A DNA stretch of 46,207 nucleotides from NCBI GenBank assembly GCA_032718475.1, contig JAUCBJ010006978.1:1-46207 (forward strand), read 5' to 3'. Source of the stretch: Nemertoderma westbladi (lineage: Eukaryota > Xenacoelomorpha > Nemertodermatida > Nemertodermatidae). Below the pieces are notes generated by a model. It was not told where the DNA came from. It saw only the letters and a program-made list of their open reading frames with translations, and made no database searches. Below, piece after piece: positions 1 to 12,200 of the stretch (positions are counted from its first letter, which is position 1; the number at the start of each line of letters is the position of its first letter). Both the position numbers and the translations under genes were made by a program.

Positions 1-1695
1 AATTTCAAGAACAGGCCTAATTATTTCAGGCTCATCTACTATAGTAGGGAGTCTTTCTATTTTAATTATTTGGTCTGTGGGCTCTGTACTACCTAAGTTG
101 GTGTTATTTAGTTGCCTTCTAACAGCTGGAGGCAAATCAGGCAATTTCTGACGGTGGAATGTTCTTTTACGTCTGCTTAGACGAGATCGATTTCTTCCGC
201 CTTCAGTGTCTGTGGTATCGCCTTCCTCAGATGATGTATATCCCTGTCTTTTGGGAGTAGATCGATTCATCATCTGCATATTACTAGCTGCTAACTGTTT
301 ATTTATGCAGTCTTGATTCTCCTGAATGTTTTCCAATTCTAATTGGGTGGTTTCGTCAGCCGCTTTCCTTTCTGCTTCTGCCACTTTTGCCTCTGCCGCT
401 GCCTCTGCCACTGCCTCTGCCGCTTTTGCCTCTGCCGCTGCCTCTGCCACTGCCTCTGCCGCTTTTGCCTTGGCCGCTGCCGCCTTTCTTTCTGCTTCTG
501 CAGCTACTACTGCTGCTTTCTTTCTGTCTTCTATACGTTTTTTCTTTACTTGTTCTTCTCGGTCTCTAGCGATGCGGAGTTGTTCATCGAATTTAGCTTG
601 GTTCGCAGCTAACCTATCCACATCAATTGCATCCAACACACGCTGGGCTCCTTCACTATTAGGGCTAAGCCCATCTAGTCTTCTCCGCAACTCTTCATCA
701 CCTACAAAACGCTGATAGTCTGACAGATAGATGTCAATGGCATCCCTCTTATGCGGTTTCCCTGCCGTCGCTTCACTTTCCACTTGGGAAAAAGTAGCGT
801 CTGTTGATTCTCCATGGGTTGATCGCTCCTCTAGCTGAGCTTTCCACTGAGCAGTTCCTCGAACCTGGAGATTCACTCTTTGAAACCAAGTCTTTACGGC
901 AACTTGCAACGACGTGTCTTGTTTTCTTTTAGAAGCCTCCTCAAAGGCGGATAAGATTAGCCTAATCCGCAGAACTCTTTCTCTAACTTGATAAAGCAGC
1001 GATCCCTGCTCTTGAGGTCCTTGAGATTGTTGAAACAGTTGTCTCTCTACTCGCTCCATAGAGCTGAAGAATCCCTGTGCGTATCCGGCTGCGGACCTCT
1101 TCCATACAGCTGGATCGATGGTTTCCTTGGCTACTCCCATCCGGTGTATGTCTTCCCAGGCAGCTTCTGATAAATCAAACGGGAGTCCGGGTCCGGGGAA
1201 GTTCCATTGCGACTCGACAATAGACTTCAGTTCTTCACTAGTGTATCCCGCATAACTATCTCTAGTTGACCGTTGACTTCTCGCCCAATCGATCTGGTGT
1301 TTTTCCACCGCGATCAATAACCCAGCAAGCACGGCTGCAGGAAGGATGAGAAGGGGATCCGTATAAACCGCATCCGTCATCTCTGCTCCGCTCTCGGGTG
1401 TCAGCTCTACAGTATCCTCACTACTGGAGCTGCTGGGCCGCTGAGGAATAAGTTCTTGACTAGTGGGTTGTTGCTGTTCCGCTGCCTTTTTGTCCCGCTT
1501 GACCTGAGCTCGAGTGCCTATGATAGACCTACGATGTTGGACCAGCCTAGGTTCTGTTATTACTACTGGAGGGATGACCTTCCTCACAGTGGGAGGTGAA
1601 CTGGATTTATGACCAGACTGTTGTACTTCTCTATCTGAGTCGCAGATAGTTACATCTAATAAACTGTCTGACAGATTCTGCTTAGTATCAGACAT
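1..1695 (-). CDS. Unrecognised 565-codon ORF, 3' end beyond window; possibly retroelement gag-like
   Basis: Starting at the ATG at 1695-1693 and reading leftward, the frame stays open for 565 codons to the window edge without a stop, so the protein is partial at its C-terminus. The N-terminal third is polar and low in complexity (Ser/Pro/Gln-rich). A hydrophobic stretch of about 17 residues lies at 114-130 (LLILPAAVLAGLLIAV). Residues 150-330 are mixed and look globular, with several Trp. Residues about 372-447 form a charged, Ala/Glu/Lys-rich helix, likely a coiled coil, which contains a 13-residue tandem duplication (AKAAEAVAEAAAE) encoded by a 39-bp DNA duplication. The tail is basic and Ser/Thr-rich. 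I recognise no family. A long intronless ORF in repeat-rich DNA with a basic tail suggests a gag-like or ORF1 protein of a retroelement. A single-exon host gene is the alternative. The start is the only upstream Met before non-coding AT-rich DNA. Reading frame: seen directly. Function: inference. Confidence 0.6.
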   Translation of the reverse strand, partial: MSDTKQNLSDSLLDVTICDSDREVQQSGHKSSSPPTVRKVIPPVVITEPRLVQHRRSIIGTRAQVKRDKKAAEQQQPTSQELIPQRPSSSSSEDTVELTPESGAEMTDAVYTDPLLILPAAVLAGLLIAVEKHQIDWARSQRSTRDSYAGYTSEELKSIVESQWNFPGPGLPFDLSEAAWEDIHRMGVAKETIDPAVWKRSAAGYAQGFFSSMERVERQLFQQSQGPQEQGSLLYQVRERVLRIRLILSAFEEASKRKQDTSLQVAVKTWFQRVNLQVRGTAQWKAQLEERSTHGESTDATFSQVESEATAGKPHKRDAIDIYLSDYQRFVGDEELRRRLDGLSPNSEGAQRVLDAIDVDRLAANQAKFDEQLRIARDREEQVKKKRIEDRKKAAVVAAEAERKAAAAKAKAAEAVAEAAAEAKAAEAVAEAAAEAKVAEAERKAADETTQLELENIQENQDCINKQLAASNMQMMNRSTPKRQGYTSSEEGDTTDTEGGRNRSRLSRRKRTFHRQKLPDLPPAVRRQLNNTNLGSTEPTDQIIKIERLPTIVDEPEIIRPVLEI

Positions 1696-1832
1696 GACTA
1701 GGTATGTGCAGTTGAATGCCTACTGCTATATTACAGTCTAAGCAAGTCTAGTAACTCAGTATGAACTGCTAGCCTAGTAATTAATTACCGTTACTGCTAC
1801 TCAATGTAGCGAGATATATATATAATATATTA

Positions 1833-2080
1833 GAATACCGGTATACTTATAGTATATATAACTATATAAGTATTATTACAGACTAGGTTTATCTCCGAAT
1901 ACCGGTATAATTTTAGCACAAAATATATATAAATATATAATAGGCCTATCGGAATACCGGTATACAGCTTACAGTTTATAGTATATATAATTCTGAAATA
2001 GAATTAATTACAAGTACCGGTATAATTTCAGCCTAGATTTATAGAAATAAAGATAATAGGCCTATCGTAAATACCGGTAT
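1833..2080. repeat. Dimeric tandem repeat with TACCGGTA palindromes
   Basis: TACCGGTA-type palindromes start near 1836, 1900, 1955, 2015 and 2072. The intervening sequence alternates. One half is followed by a TATAGTATATATAA-like stretch, and the other by an AT tract ending in AATAGGCCTATCG. The true repeat is therefore a dimer of about 118 bp present twice, plus the start of a third copy. It lies 140-390 bp upstream of the ATG of the minus-strand ORF, where a promoter would be expected, but no regulatory role is shown. Confidence 0.7.
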
Positions 2081-3019
2081 ATCAATTGTTTCAAATAATT
2101 GAATTTCTGTTACTTTAGGGTTACTTGGTTACTTTAACTTACTTTATTACCGTTATTTAAGCAGTAATCCAACTGATATTAAGACCTAATGGTTGTATGG
2201 TAGGCCTACTATTTATAAATCTTTAGATTTGATTTATAATATATATATACCCGTTTTAATGGGTTTTGTCAATGTTTGAAATAAATGTTATTATTTCTGG
2301 GGAGTAATCACTACACAAAGCGGTGCGCTTTCAGTGAAGTGTTACTTATAGGACACTAAAACAAATATTACTAATTTACCTAAGTTACTTATACTACAAA
2401 TTACGTACAATTCGGGTTGAGATTACAATCTCTAAATAAACACAAAAATTTACAAAAAACACAAAATACGAATTTTTAGGGTAATTTTACAAGAAGTCTA
2501 CAAACCAGCCTAACAAAGGGTTAGAAAACTGATTATTACAGCGGACGGGGTATTACGGTATTTGAAATAATAAGTAGTAGTAAATACACTGCGTTGTCTA
2601 GATAGGAAAATACCACCGCCTGACGACCTATAGCCGTATCGCTATAGGTTCTACATTATGTATCACGGAGTGTTCCTACCTAGAAGTTAATAGAGCTAAT
2701 CGAATGTGCCTATCAACCACTTTACAACACAGATATAATGTCTACAATAATTACTTCGGAAAGTACTGTACACTAAACCCTAAATTAGGTACGAGTACTT
2801 GTACAACAGATAATCAGTAGTTAAATATACTTGAACAGCTAAAAGAACCACGGCATCTGCTGGAGTGACCGATGCACAAAATCACCAGTCTTTACCTACG
2901 CCGAGCAGCCCGTGTAGTACCGGGGTTAATTTAACTATAGCGGTATGTATAACAAACACAATTACTGTAGGAACAAACTTGGGGAATGAATGTTGCGGAT
3001 AATCGCATAAATTCTGAAT
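2081..3019. other. AT-rich non-coding stretch
   Basis: No reading frame with recognisable protein similarity, RNA gene or clear repeat is visible here. It forms part of the 5' flank of the minus-strand ORF. One TAGGCCTA octamer occurs at 2201. Confidence 0.5.
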
Positions 3020-3590
3020 AATAAATATTACGCTACGCGTACAAACTACTCAAACAAAATACAGACCGAACACTGACAGACTACTATCAAGCCTAAACAA
3101 ACTACGGTATATGCAGACTCCGAAATGATTAGGGAGTATGCGCTCTAACCCAGTAGTGCGACTTATTCTTTTGTTGGGGGTTTACCTTACAGCGTTCGCT
3201 GCCCCTACTGCCTAACCGTACTTAATCGGACAGATGATCTACACACGCGGCAATCCGTTCAGACCTAATAACAGCCAGACAACTATCCAGCCTACAAATT
3301 ATCTAAATAAAATTATACGCTACCCGTACAGACTTACACAAACAAAGTACAGACCAAACGATGGCAGACTACTCTCAAGCCTAAATAAACCTCAGGACAT
3401 GCAGACTCCGAAATGATTAGGGAGTATGCGCTCTAACCCAGTAGTGCGACTTATTCTTTAGTTGGGGGTTTACCTTACAGCGTTCACTGCCCCTACTGCC
3501 TAATCGTACTTAATCGGACAGGTGATCTACACACACTGCAATCCGTTCGGACTTAACAGCAATCAGACAACAGCTCAGCCTACAAATCGT
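3020..3590. repeat. 288-bp tandem duplication (two copies)
   Basis: Copy 1 (about 3020-3301) and copy 2 (about 3308-3590) share long near-identical blocks, for example GCAGACTCCGAAATGATTAG starting at 3113 and again at 3401, exactly 288 bp apart. Divergence is by scattered substitutions and small indels and is lowest in the central 130 bp. No ORF is conserved between the copies. The duplication may belong to the untranslated 5' region of the unrecognised element at 1-1695. Confidence 0.85.
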
Positions 3591-5072
3591 CTGTACAATC
3601 TGATCAGGCTTACACGCCTTCTGTTCAATACTGGCCTACAAATAAATAAAACTTGACAGAAATAAGTAAACCATATAAAGGTATAAGGGGTGATCAATCC
3701 CTAATCCCCTAAACAGCCTACCGGTATACAACAATCAAATCGAATAATACTAGTGTACTTATACGGCAGTACCGGTTAGAACAGTTAGGCCTACTGACCT
3801 ACAGGTGTACCGTTCAGGTTTACCGGTTGACCGGTACTTTCAACTTTATTGCTTACTGCAACAAAGAAGCTATATCCTTTAATGTTCGCGCTTTCAGACC
3901 TTTGGCAGTTTAACCCACCAAATTAAGATGTCTGCTAGATATTAAATCGGTTTTTAGTCTATGACAAGTATTTGATTCACTACACTAGTCGAAACCAATC
4001 TGTGCGCGATCATTCACCCGCTGGATATTCCCGGGAGATTGGGTTCGACGGTTTAATTTTATTGCTATGTAAGCCTAATGTATTATTCGACTGACAGTAT
4101 TATATAATCTCTGACAATATTATTTACCTTCGGGAATATTAACAGTTCCTTTAGGACGTGGCGCTTTATCTATATAAACAGAGTTATGACTTAAACTACT
4201 CACAACGATATGGCTTAATTATAATTCACATATATGGCGCATTCTTTAGGAATTGCTTCTTTAACAGACTCACTCATACACAGTGCTGCACAATACTGCA
4301 CACTAATCTGCCAATCTTCACTGATTTTAGTCACATATAAAAGGAACACAGACTGACTCATGTAGGGTCTATCAAATAACATTAGATTCACTTCAAACCA
4401 CTTTAACATAAGTCACAATCGTTTATCTGTAACCCTTCTCTCTTACCTTCGGTATATCAAGAATATTGGGTTTCGGGGTTATTTATCGTTATTCCAAATA
4501 TAATAATTCATCAACCATGTTATGAAGAACTGACAGTAAATAGCAGTATAAAACAACAATGAAAACACTGATTGTTATGAGTTTGCAATGTTTCAGCAGT
4601 CAGTATGTATGATCAGTCAGCAGTCCGCAGATAAAGGATATATGCCCTTTATAATTAAACCTACTAGTGTAAGACTAAAACTAAAACACGGAGGTGCCAA
4701 AGCCGGTTCTTAGGCTCTGGGCAAAAACATAACACTGAACTACTGAGTTTCTGTATATACCTCCAACACAAAGACAACAAACGCTCTGATTGGTCAACCT
4801 GAACAACGAGAGAACAGAGAAACAAAGAAACGTCGACGTGGCAATATCAGCTGCTAGCTGTCGTCATGGTAGCGACACTGTTTTCAAGAGTATCGAGCTT
4901 TTACGTCACGGAATTACGGATTATGTCCTCTAAAGTACAAATACAGAAGAAATAGCTCTTATGTCCGCTAAAACACCAGTACAGCAAGGACACGGCCTTT
5001 TTATGCCTGGTAAACCAACTACAGAGTACTTTACGGGAAAAATAAGGAAAAATAACCGGACAATTCAGTAAA
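3591..5072. other. Non-coding stretch without recognised features
   Basis: Further ACCGGT-containing words occur at about 3719-3840, echoing the dimeric repeat at 1833-2080. No gene or RNA is recognised. A 64-codon minus-strand frame at 4215-4409 has several Cys but no recognisable domain, splice context or homology, and is not called. Confidence 0.5.
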
Positions 5073-5512
5073 AGCTTTTACAATCCCGGATCCAAAATAA
5101 CATGGTAATTAACTTAAATCCGCATTTTACACTCCGTTCCGGATCCAATAAAACATGGTAATTAACTTGAATCCGCGTTTTACACCCCTTCCCGGATCCA
5201 ATAAAACTTTGTAATAAACCTGAATCCGTATTTTACACCCAATCCCGGATTCAGTAGAAATATGAATCCGCGTTTTACACTCCGTTCAGGATTTAGCCTA
5301 AAACATGAATCCGCGCTTTACACTCCGTTCCGGATCTGAAAAAAAGGCCAATCCGCATTTTACACTCGGTTACGGATTCGGTAAATTTAGCAGTGCGCGG
5401 ATCCGCAGATTACACCCTAAAAATGTAAATTCAGTCGACTTCCATAGGGATAATGTTAAATGATAGAATCCGGATCCTGATCCGGATCCGCGTTTTACTC
5501 TGACCCCCTTTT
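5073..5512. repeat. Degenerate minisatellite with GGATCC cores, about 9 units
   Basis: Units of roughly 40-54 bp repeat the pattern AATCCGCNTTTTACACTCCG followed by TTCCCGGATCC-like and AATAAAACATGG-like segments. TTTTACA motifs recur near 5076, 5125, 5178, 5231, 5273, 5317, 5357 and 5409. The last unit contains paired GGATCC words (5470-5490). Unit length and sequence vary, so this is an old or fast-decaying array. Confidence 0.75.
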
Positions 5513-6282
5513 AAAGGAAAGTAGCAGGTTATAATGGCAGGCTAAAACTAAATTTAGGAACACAGTTTACAGTAAAATTTTTACTTCTAGGCACTAATTT
5601 TTCGATATTAATTTAACATTAACCCTATGAGAAGGCTGAAAAGACACCCCAATTGGCTTTTTGCGCACGGTACTAAGATAAACTGAAAGTATTATTTGTT
5701 CCACTAACTCTAACAGGCCTAAATATTACATGTAAATAAACCTGTCCTGGAATATAGCGTCGTTATTAAGGTACCCCCCCCCCCCCCCCCCCCCCTCCAA
5801 ATCGTTATACAAATCTTAATGAGATTGCATGAAATTGCTTTCAGTGATTGCTTTCAGTCTCTATAGCTAAAAGAGTTTGAAGAAGGTGTCCAAAAAAGGG
5901 AGAGGGGCATGTAGCAAAATAACGTCACTATATCGAGTAGATGGTTTATATATTTTGTATTAAGTATTACTATAAAGTGCACGTAGGGCTAGGGCTAGCA
6001 ACATAACCCTCCCACACCACGAGACTTTTTAGATACTAAGCGAAGCCCGTTTCGTGCGTGGGACGCGAACATATACTTTCAGTTTCTTATATATGGAAAA
6101 ATCAATAATTTATCGAGTGGTGTAATTTGCTCCAAACATTTACGACCTTTTTGCCCACCAGCCTAACACCTATCCAAATCACCCGAAGCAACTAACCTTT
6201 ACTGACTATAATATCATATACCTAAGGTCGACTTTATTCCAGCAGGCCAGGAAGAGATTTAAATACACCAGGAGAGATTCCT
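5513..6282. other. Non-coding spacer between repeats
   Basis: No gene is recognised. It includes a TTAACCCTATGAGAAGG motif at about 5627 that resembles a piggyBac-type end (weak), a poly-C run at 5774-5795, and the approach to the 68-bp satellite. Confidence 0.45.
5774..5795 (+). repeat. Poly-C homopolymer, 22 C
   Basis: An uninterrupted run of about 22 cytosines follows GGTA. Shorter C runs recur elsewhere: 24547-24562, 27301-27316 and two near 31263 and 31467 inside the intronic satellite, and 46045-46059 after the LINE stop codon. Confidence 0.9.
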
Positions 6283-9200
6283 ATGATTTCGAGTTGTTCA
6301 TTTCATTAGTTACACCGAGGTCAACCCGCCCTATCCCAAACTGTATCAATATGATTTCGAGTTGTTCATTTCATTAGTGACACCGAGGTCAACCCGCCCT
6401 ATCCCAAACTGTATCAATATGATTTCGAGTTGTTCATTTCATTAGTGACACCGAGGTCAACCCGCCCTATCCCAAACTGTATCAATATGATTTCGAGTTG
6501 TTCATTTCATTAGTCACACCGAGGTCAACCCGCCCTACCCCAAACTGTATCAATATGATTTCGAGTTGTTCATTTCATTAGTGACACCGAGGTCAACCCG
6601 CCCTACCCCAAACTGTATCAATATGATTTCGAGTTGTTCATTTCATTAGTTACACCGAGGTCAACCCGCCCTATCCCAAACTGTATCAATATGATTTCGA
6701 GTTGTTCATTTCATTAGTGACACCGAGGTCAACCCGCCCTATCCCAAACTGTATCAATATGATTTCGAGTTGTTCATTTCATTAGTCACACCGAGGTCAA
6801 CCCGCCCTACCCCAAACTGTATCAATATGATTTCGAGTTGTTCATTTCATTAGTGACACCGAGGTCAACCCGCCCTATCCCAAACTGTATCAATATGATT
6901 TCGAGTTGTTCATTTCATTAGTGACACCGAGGTCAACCCGCTCTACCCCAAACTGTATCAATATGATTTCGAGTTGTTCATTTCATTAGTGACACCGAGG
7001 TCAACCCGCTCTACCCCAAACTGTATCAATATGATTTCGAATTGTTCATTTCATTAGTGACACCGAGGTCAACCCGCTCTACCCCAAACTGTATCAATAT
7101 GATTTCGAGTTGTTCATTTCATTAGTGACACCGAGGTCAACCCGCCCTACCCCAAACTGTATCAATATGATTTCGAGTTGTTCATTTCATTAGTGACACC
7201 GAGGTCAACCCGCTCTACCCCAAACTGTATCAATATGATTTCGAGTTGTTCATTTCATTAGTGACACCGAGGTCAACCCGCTCTACCCCAAACTGTATCA
7301 ATATGATTTCGAGTTGTTCATTTCATTAGTGACACCGAGGTCAACCCGCTCTACCCCAAACTGTATCAATATGATTTCGAGTTGTTCATTTCATTAGTGA
7401 CACCGAGGTCAACCCGCCCTACCCCAAACTGTATCAATATGATTTCGAGTTGTTCATTTCATTAGTGACACCGAGGTCAACCCGCTCTACCCCAAACTGT
7501 ATCAATATGATTTCGAGTTGTTCATTTCATTAGTGACACCGAGGTCAACCCGCTCTACCCCAAACTGTATCAATATGATTTCGAGTTGTTCATTTCATTA
7601 GTGACACCGAGGTCAACCCGCTCTACCCCAAACTGTATCAATATGATTTCGAGTTGTTCATTTCATTAGTGACACCGAGGTCAACCCGCCCTACCCCAAA
7701 CTGTATCAATATGATTTCGAGTTGTTCATTTCATTAGTGACACCGAGGTCAACCCGCCCTACCCCAAACTGTATCAATATGATTTCGAGTTGTTCATTTC
7801 ATTAGTGACACCGAGGTCAACCCGCCCTACCCCAAACTGTATCAATATGATTTCGAGTTGTTCATTTCATTAGTGACACCGAGGTCAACCCGCCCTACCC
7901 CAAACCTTATCAATATGATTTCGAGTTGTTCATTTCATTAGTGACACCGAGGTCAACCCGCCCGACCCCAAACTGTATCAATATGATTTCGAGTTGTTCA
8001 TTTCATTAGTGACACCGAGGTCAACCCGCCCTACCCCAAACTGTATCAATATGTTTTCGAGTTGTTCATTTCATTAGTGACACCGAGGTCAACCCGCCCT
8101 ATCCCAAACTGTATCAATATGATTTCGAGTTGTTCATTTCATTAGTCACACCGAGGTCAACCCGCCCTACCCCAAACCTTATCAATATGATTTCGAGTTG
8201 TTCATTTCATTAGTGACACCAAGGTCAACCTGCCCTACCCCAAACTGTATCAATATGATTTCGAGTTGTTCATTTCATTAGTGACACCGAGGTCAACCTG
8301 CCCTACCCCAAACTGTATCAATATGATTTCGAGTTGTTCATTTCATTAGTGACACCGAGGTCAACCTGCCCTACCCCAAACTGTATCAATATGATTTCGA
8401 GTTGTTCATTTCATTAGTGACACCGAGGTCAACCCGCCCTACCCCAAACTGTATCAATATGATTTCGAGTTGTTCATTTCATTAGTCACACCGAGGTCAA
8501 CCTGCCCTACCCCAAACTGTATCAATATGATTTCGAGTTGTTCATTTCATTAGTGACACCGAGGTCAACCCGCCCTACCCCAAACTGTATCAATATGATT
8601 TCGAGTTGTTCATTTCATTAGTCACACCGAGGTCAACCTGCCCTACCCCAAACTGTATCAATATGATTTCGAGTTGTTCATTTCATTAGTGACACCGAGG
8701 TCAACCCGCCCTACCCCAAACTGTATCAATATGATTTCGAGTTGTTCATTTCATTAGTGACACCGAGGACAACCTGCCCTACCCCAAACTGTATCAATAT
8801 GATTTCGAGTTGTTCATTTCATTAGTCACACCGAGGTCAACCTGCCCTACCCCAAACTGTATCAATATGATTTCGAGTTGTTCATTTCATTAGTGACACC
8901 GAGGTCAACCCGCCCTACCCCAAACCTTATCAATATGATTTCGAGTTGTTCATTTCATTAGTGACACCGAGGTCAACCCGCCCTACCCCAAACTGTATCA
9001 ATATGATTTCGAGTTGTTCATTTCATTAGTGACACCGAGGTCAACCCGCCCTACCCCAAACTGTATCAATATGATTTCGAGTTGTTCATTTCATTAGTGA
9101 CACCGAGGTCAACCCGCCCTACCCCAAACTGTATCAATATGATTTCGAGTTGTTCATTTCATTAGTGACACCGAGGTCAACCCGCCCTACCCCAAACCTT

Positions 9201-12200
9201 ATCAATATGATTTCGAGTTGTTCATTTCATTAGTGACACCGAGGTCAACCCGCCCTACCCCAAACTGTATCAATATGATTTCGAGTTGTTCATTTCATTA
9301 GTGACACCGAGGTCAACCCGCCCTACCCCAAACTGTATCAATATGATTTCGAGTTGTTCATTTCATTAGTGACACCAAGGTCAACCCGCCCTACCCCAAA
9401 CTGTATCCATATGATTTCGAGTTGTTCATTTCATTAGTGACACCAAGGTCAACCCGCCCTACCCCAAACTGTATCAATATGATTTAGAGTTGTTCATTTC
9501 ATTAGTCACACCGAGGTCAACCTGCCCGACCCCAAACTGTATCAATATGATTTCGAGTTGTTCATTTCATTAGTGACACCGAGGTCAACCCGCTCTACCC
9601 CAAACTGTATCAATATGATTTCGAGTTGTTCATTTCATTAGTGACACCGAGGTCAACCCGCCCTACCCCAAACTGTATCAATATGATTTCGAGTTGTTCA
9701 TTTCATTAGTGACACCGAGGTCAACCCGCTCTACCCCAAACTGTATCAATATGATTTCGAGTTGTTCATTTCATTAGTGACACCGAGGTCAACCCGCTCT
9801 ACCCCAAACTGTATCAATATGATTTCGAGTTGTTCATTTCATTAGTGACACCGAGGTCAACCCGCTCTACCCCAAACTGTATCAATATGATTTCGAGTTG
9901 TTCATTTCATTAGTGACACCGAGGTCAACCCGCCCTACCCCAAACTGTATCAATATGATTTCGAGTTGTTCATTTCATTAGTGACACCGAGGTCAACCCG
10001 CTCTACCCCAAACTGTATCAATATGATTTCGAGTTGTTCATTTCATTAGTGACACCGAGGTCAACCCGCTCTACCCCAAACTGTATCAATATGATTTCGA
10101 GTTGTTCATTTCATTAGTGACACCGAGGTCAACCCGCTCTACCCCAAACTGTATCAATATGATTTCGAGTTGTTCATTTCATTAGTGACACCGAGGTCAA
10201 CCCGCCCTACCCCAAACTGTATCAATATGATTTCGAGTTGTTCATTTCATTAGTGACACCGAGGTCAACCCGCCCTACCCCAAACTGTATCAATATGATT
10301 TCGAGTTGTTCATTTCATTAGTGACACCGAGGTCAACCCGCCCTACCCCAAACTGTATCAATATGATTTCGAGTTGTTCATTTCATTAGTGACACCGAGG
10401 TCAACCCGCCCTACCCCAAACCTTATCAATATGATTTCGAGTTGTTCATTTCATTAGTGACACCGAGGTCAACCCGCCCGACCCCAAACTGTATCAATAT
10501 GATTTCGAGTTGTTCATTTCATTAGTGACACCAAGGTCAACCCGCCCTACCCCAAACCTTATCAATATGATTTCGAGTTGTTCATTTCATTAGTGACACC
10601 AAGGTCAACCTGCCCTACCCCAAACTGTATCAATATGATTTCGAGTTGTTCATTTCATTAGTGACACCGAGGTCAACCTGCCCTACCCCAAACTGTATCA
10701 ATATGATTTCGAGTTGTTCATTTCATTAGTGACACCGAGGTCAACCTGCCCTACCCCAAACTGTATCAATATGATTTCGAGTTGTTCATTTCATTAGTGA
10801 CACCGAGGTCAACCCGCCCTACCCCAAACTGTATCAATATGATTTCGAGTTGTTCATTTCATTAGTGACACCGAGGTCAACCCGCCCTACCCCAAACTGT
10901 ATCAATATGATTTCGAGTTGTTCATTTCATTAGTCACACCGAGGTCAACCTGCCCTACCCCAAACTGTATCAATATGATTTAGAGTTGTTCATTTCATTA
11001 GTGACACCGAGGTCAACCTGCCCTACCCCAAACTGTATCAATATGATTTCGAGTTGTTCATTTCATTAGTGACACCGAGGTCAACCCGCCCTACTCCAAA
11101 CTGTATCAATATGATTTCGAGTTGTTCATTTCATTAGTGACACCGAGGTCAACCTGCCCTACCCCAAACTGTATCAATATGATTTCGAGTTGTTCATTTC
11201 ATTAGTGACACCGAGGTCAACCCGCCCTACCCCAAACTGTATCAATATGATTTCGAGTTGTTCATTTCATTAGTGACACCGAGGTCAACCCGCCCTACCC
11301 CAAACTGTATCAATATGATTTCGAGTTGTTCATTTCATTAGTGACACCGAGGTCAACCTGCCCTACCCCAAACTGTATCAATATGATTTCGAGTTGTTCA
11401 TTTCATTAGTGACACCGAGGTCAACCCGCCCTACCCCAAACCTTATCAATATGATTTCGAGTTGTTCATTTCATTAGTGACACCGAGGTCAACCCGCCCT
11501 ACCCCAAACTGTATCAATATGATTTCGAGTTGTTCATTTCATTAGTGACACCGAGGTCAACCCGCCCTACCCCAAACTGTATCAATATGATTTCGAGTTG
11601 TTCATTTCATTAGTGACACCGAGGTCAACCCGCCCTACCCCAAACTGTATCAATATGATTTCGAGTTGTTCATTTCATTAGTGACACCGAGGTCAACCCG
11701 CCCGACCCCAAACTGTATCAATATGATTTCGAGTTGTTCATTTCATTAGTCACACCGAGGTCAACCTGCCCTACCCCAAACTGTATCCATATGATTTCGA
11801 GTTGTTCATTTCATTAGTCACACCGAGGTCAACCTGCCCTACCCCAAACTGTATCAATATGATTTCGAGTTGTTCATTTCATTAGTCACACCGAGGTCAA
11901 CCCGCCCTACCCCAAACTGTATCAATATGATTTCGAGTTGTTCATTTCATTAGTCACACCGAGGTCAACCCTCCCTACCCCAAACTGTATCAATATGATT
12001 TCGAGTTGTTCATTTCATTAGTCACACCGAGGTCAACCCGCCCTACCCCAAACTGTATCAATATGATTTCGAGTTGTTCATTTCATTAGTCACACCGAGG
12101 TCAACCCGCCCGACCCCAAACTGTATCAATGTGATTTCGAGTTGTTCATTTCATTAGTGACACCGAGGTCAACCCGCCCTACCCCAAACTGTATCAATAT

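Noticed and set aside
326-715. Plus-strand Ala/Ser-rich and Leu/Pro-rich ORFs
   Set aside because: They are antisense shadows of the GCA/GAG-rich coiled-coil segment of the minus-strand ORF at 1-1695.
3020-3590. LTR pair of a retrotransposon
   Set aside because: The two 288-bp copies are directly adjacent with no internal region, and no TG...CA termini or primer-binding site were recognised.
4215-4409. 64-codon Cys-containing minus-strand ORF
   Set aside because: No recognisable domain, no clear splice sites and no conservation evidence. It lies in DNA where such frames occur by chance.
5616-5660. piggyBac-like terminus TTAACCCTATGAGAAGG
   Set aside because: Only the first few bases fit. 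No opposite end, hairpin or transposase was found, so it was left as a remark only.
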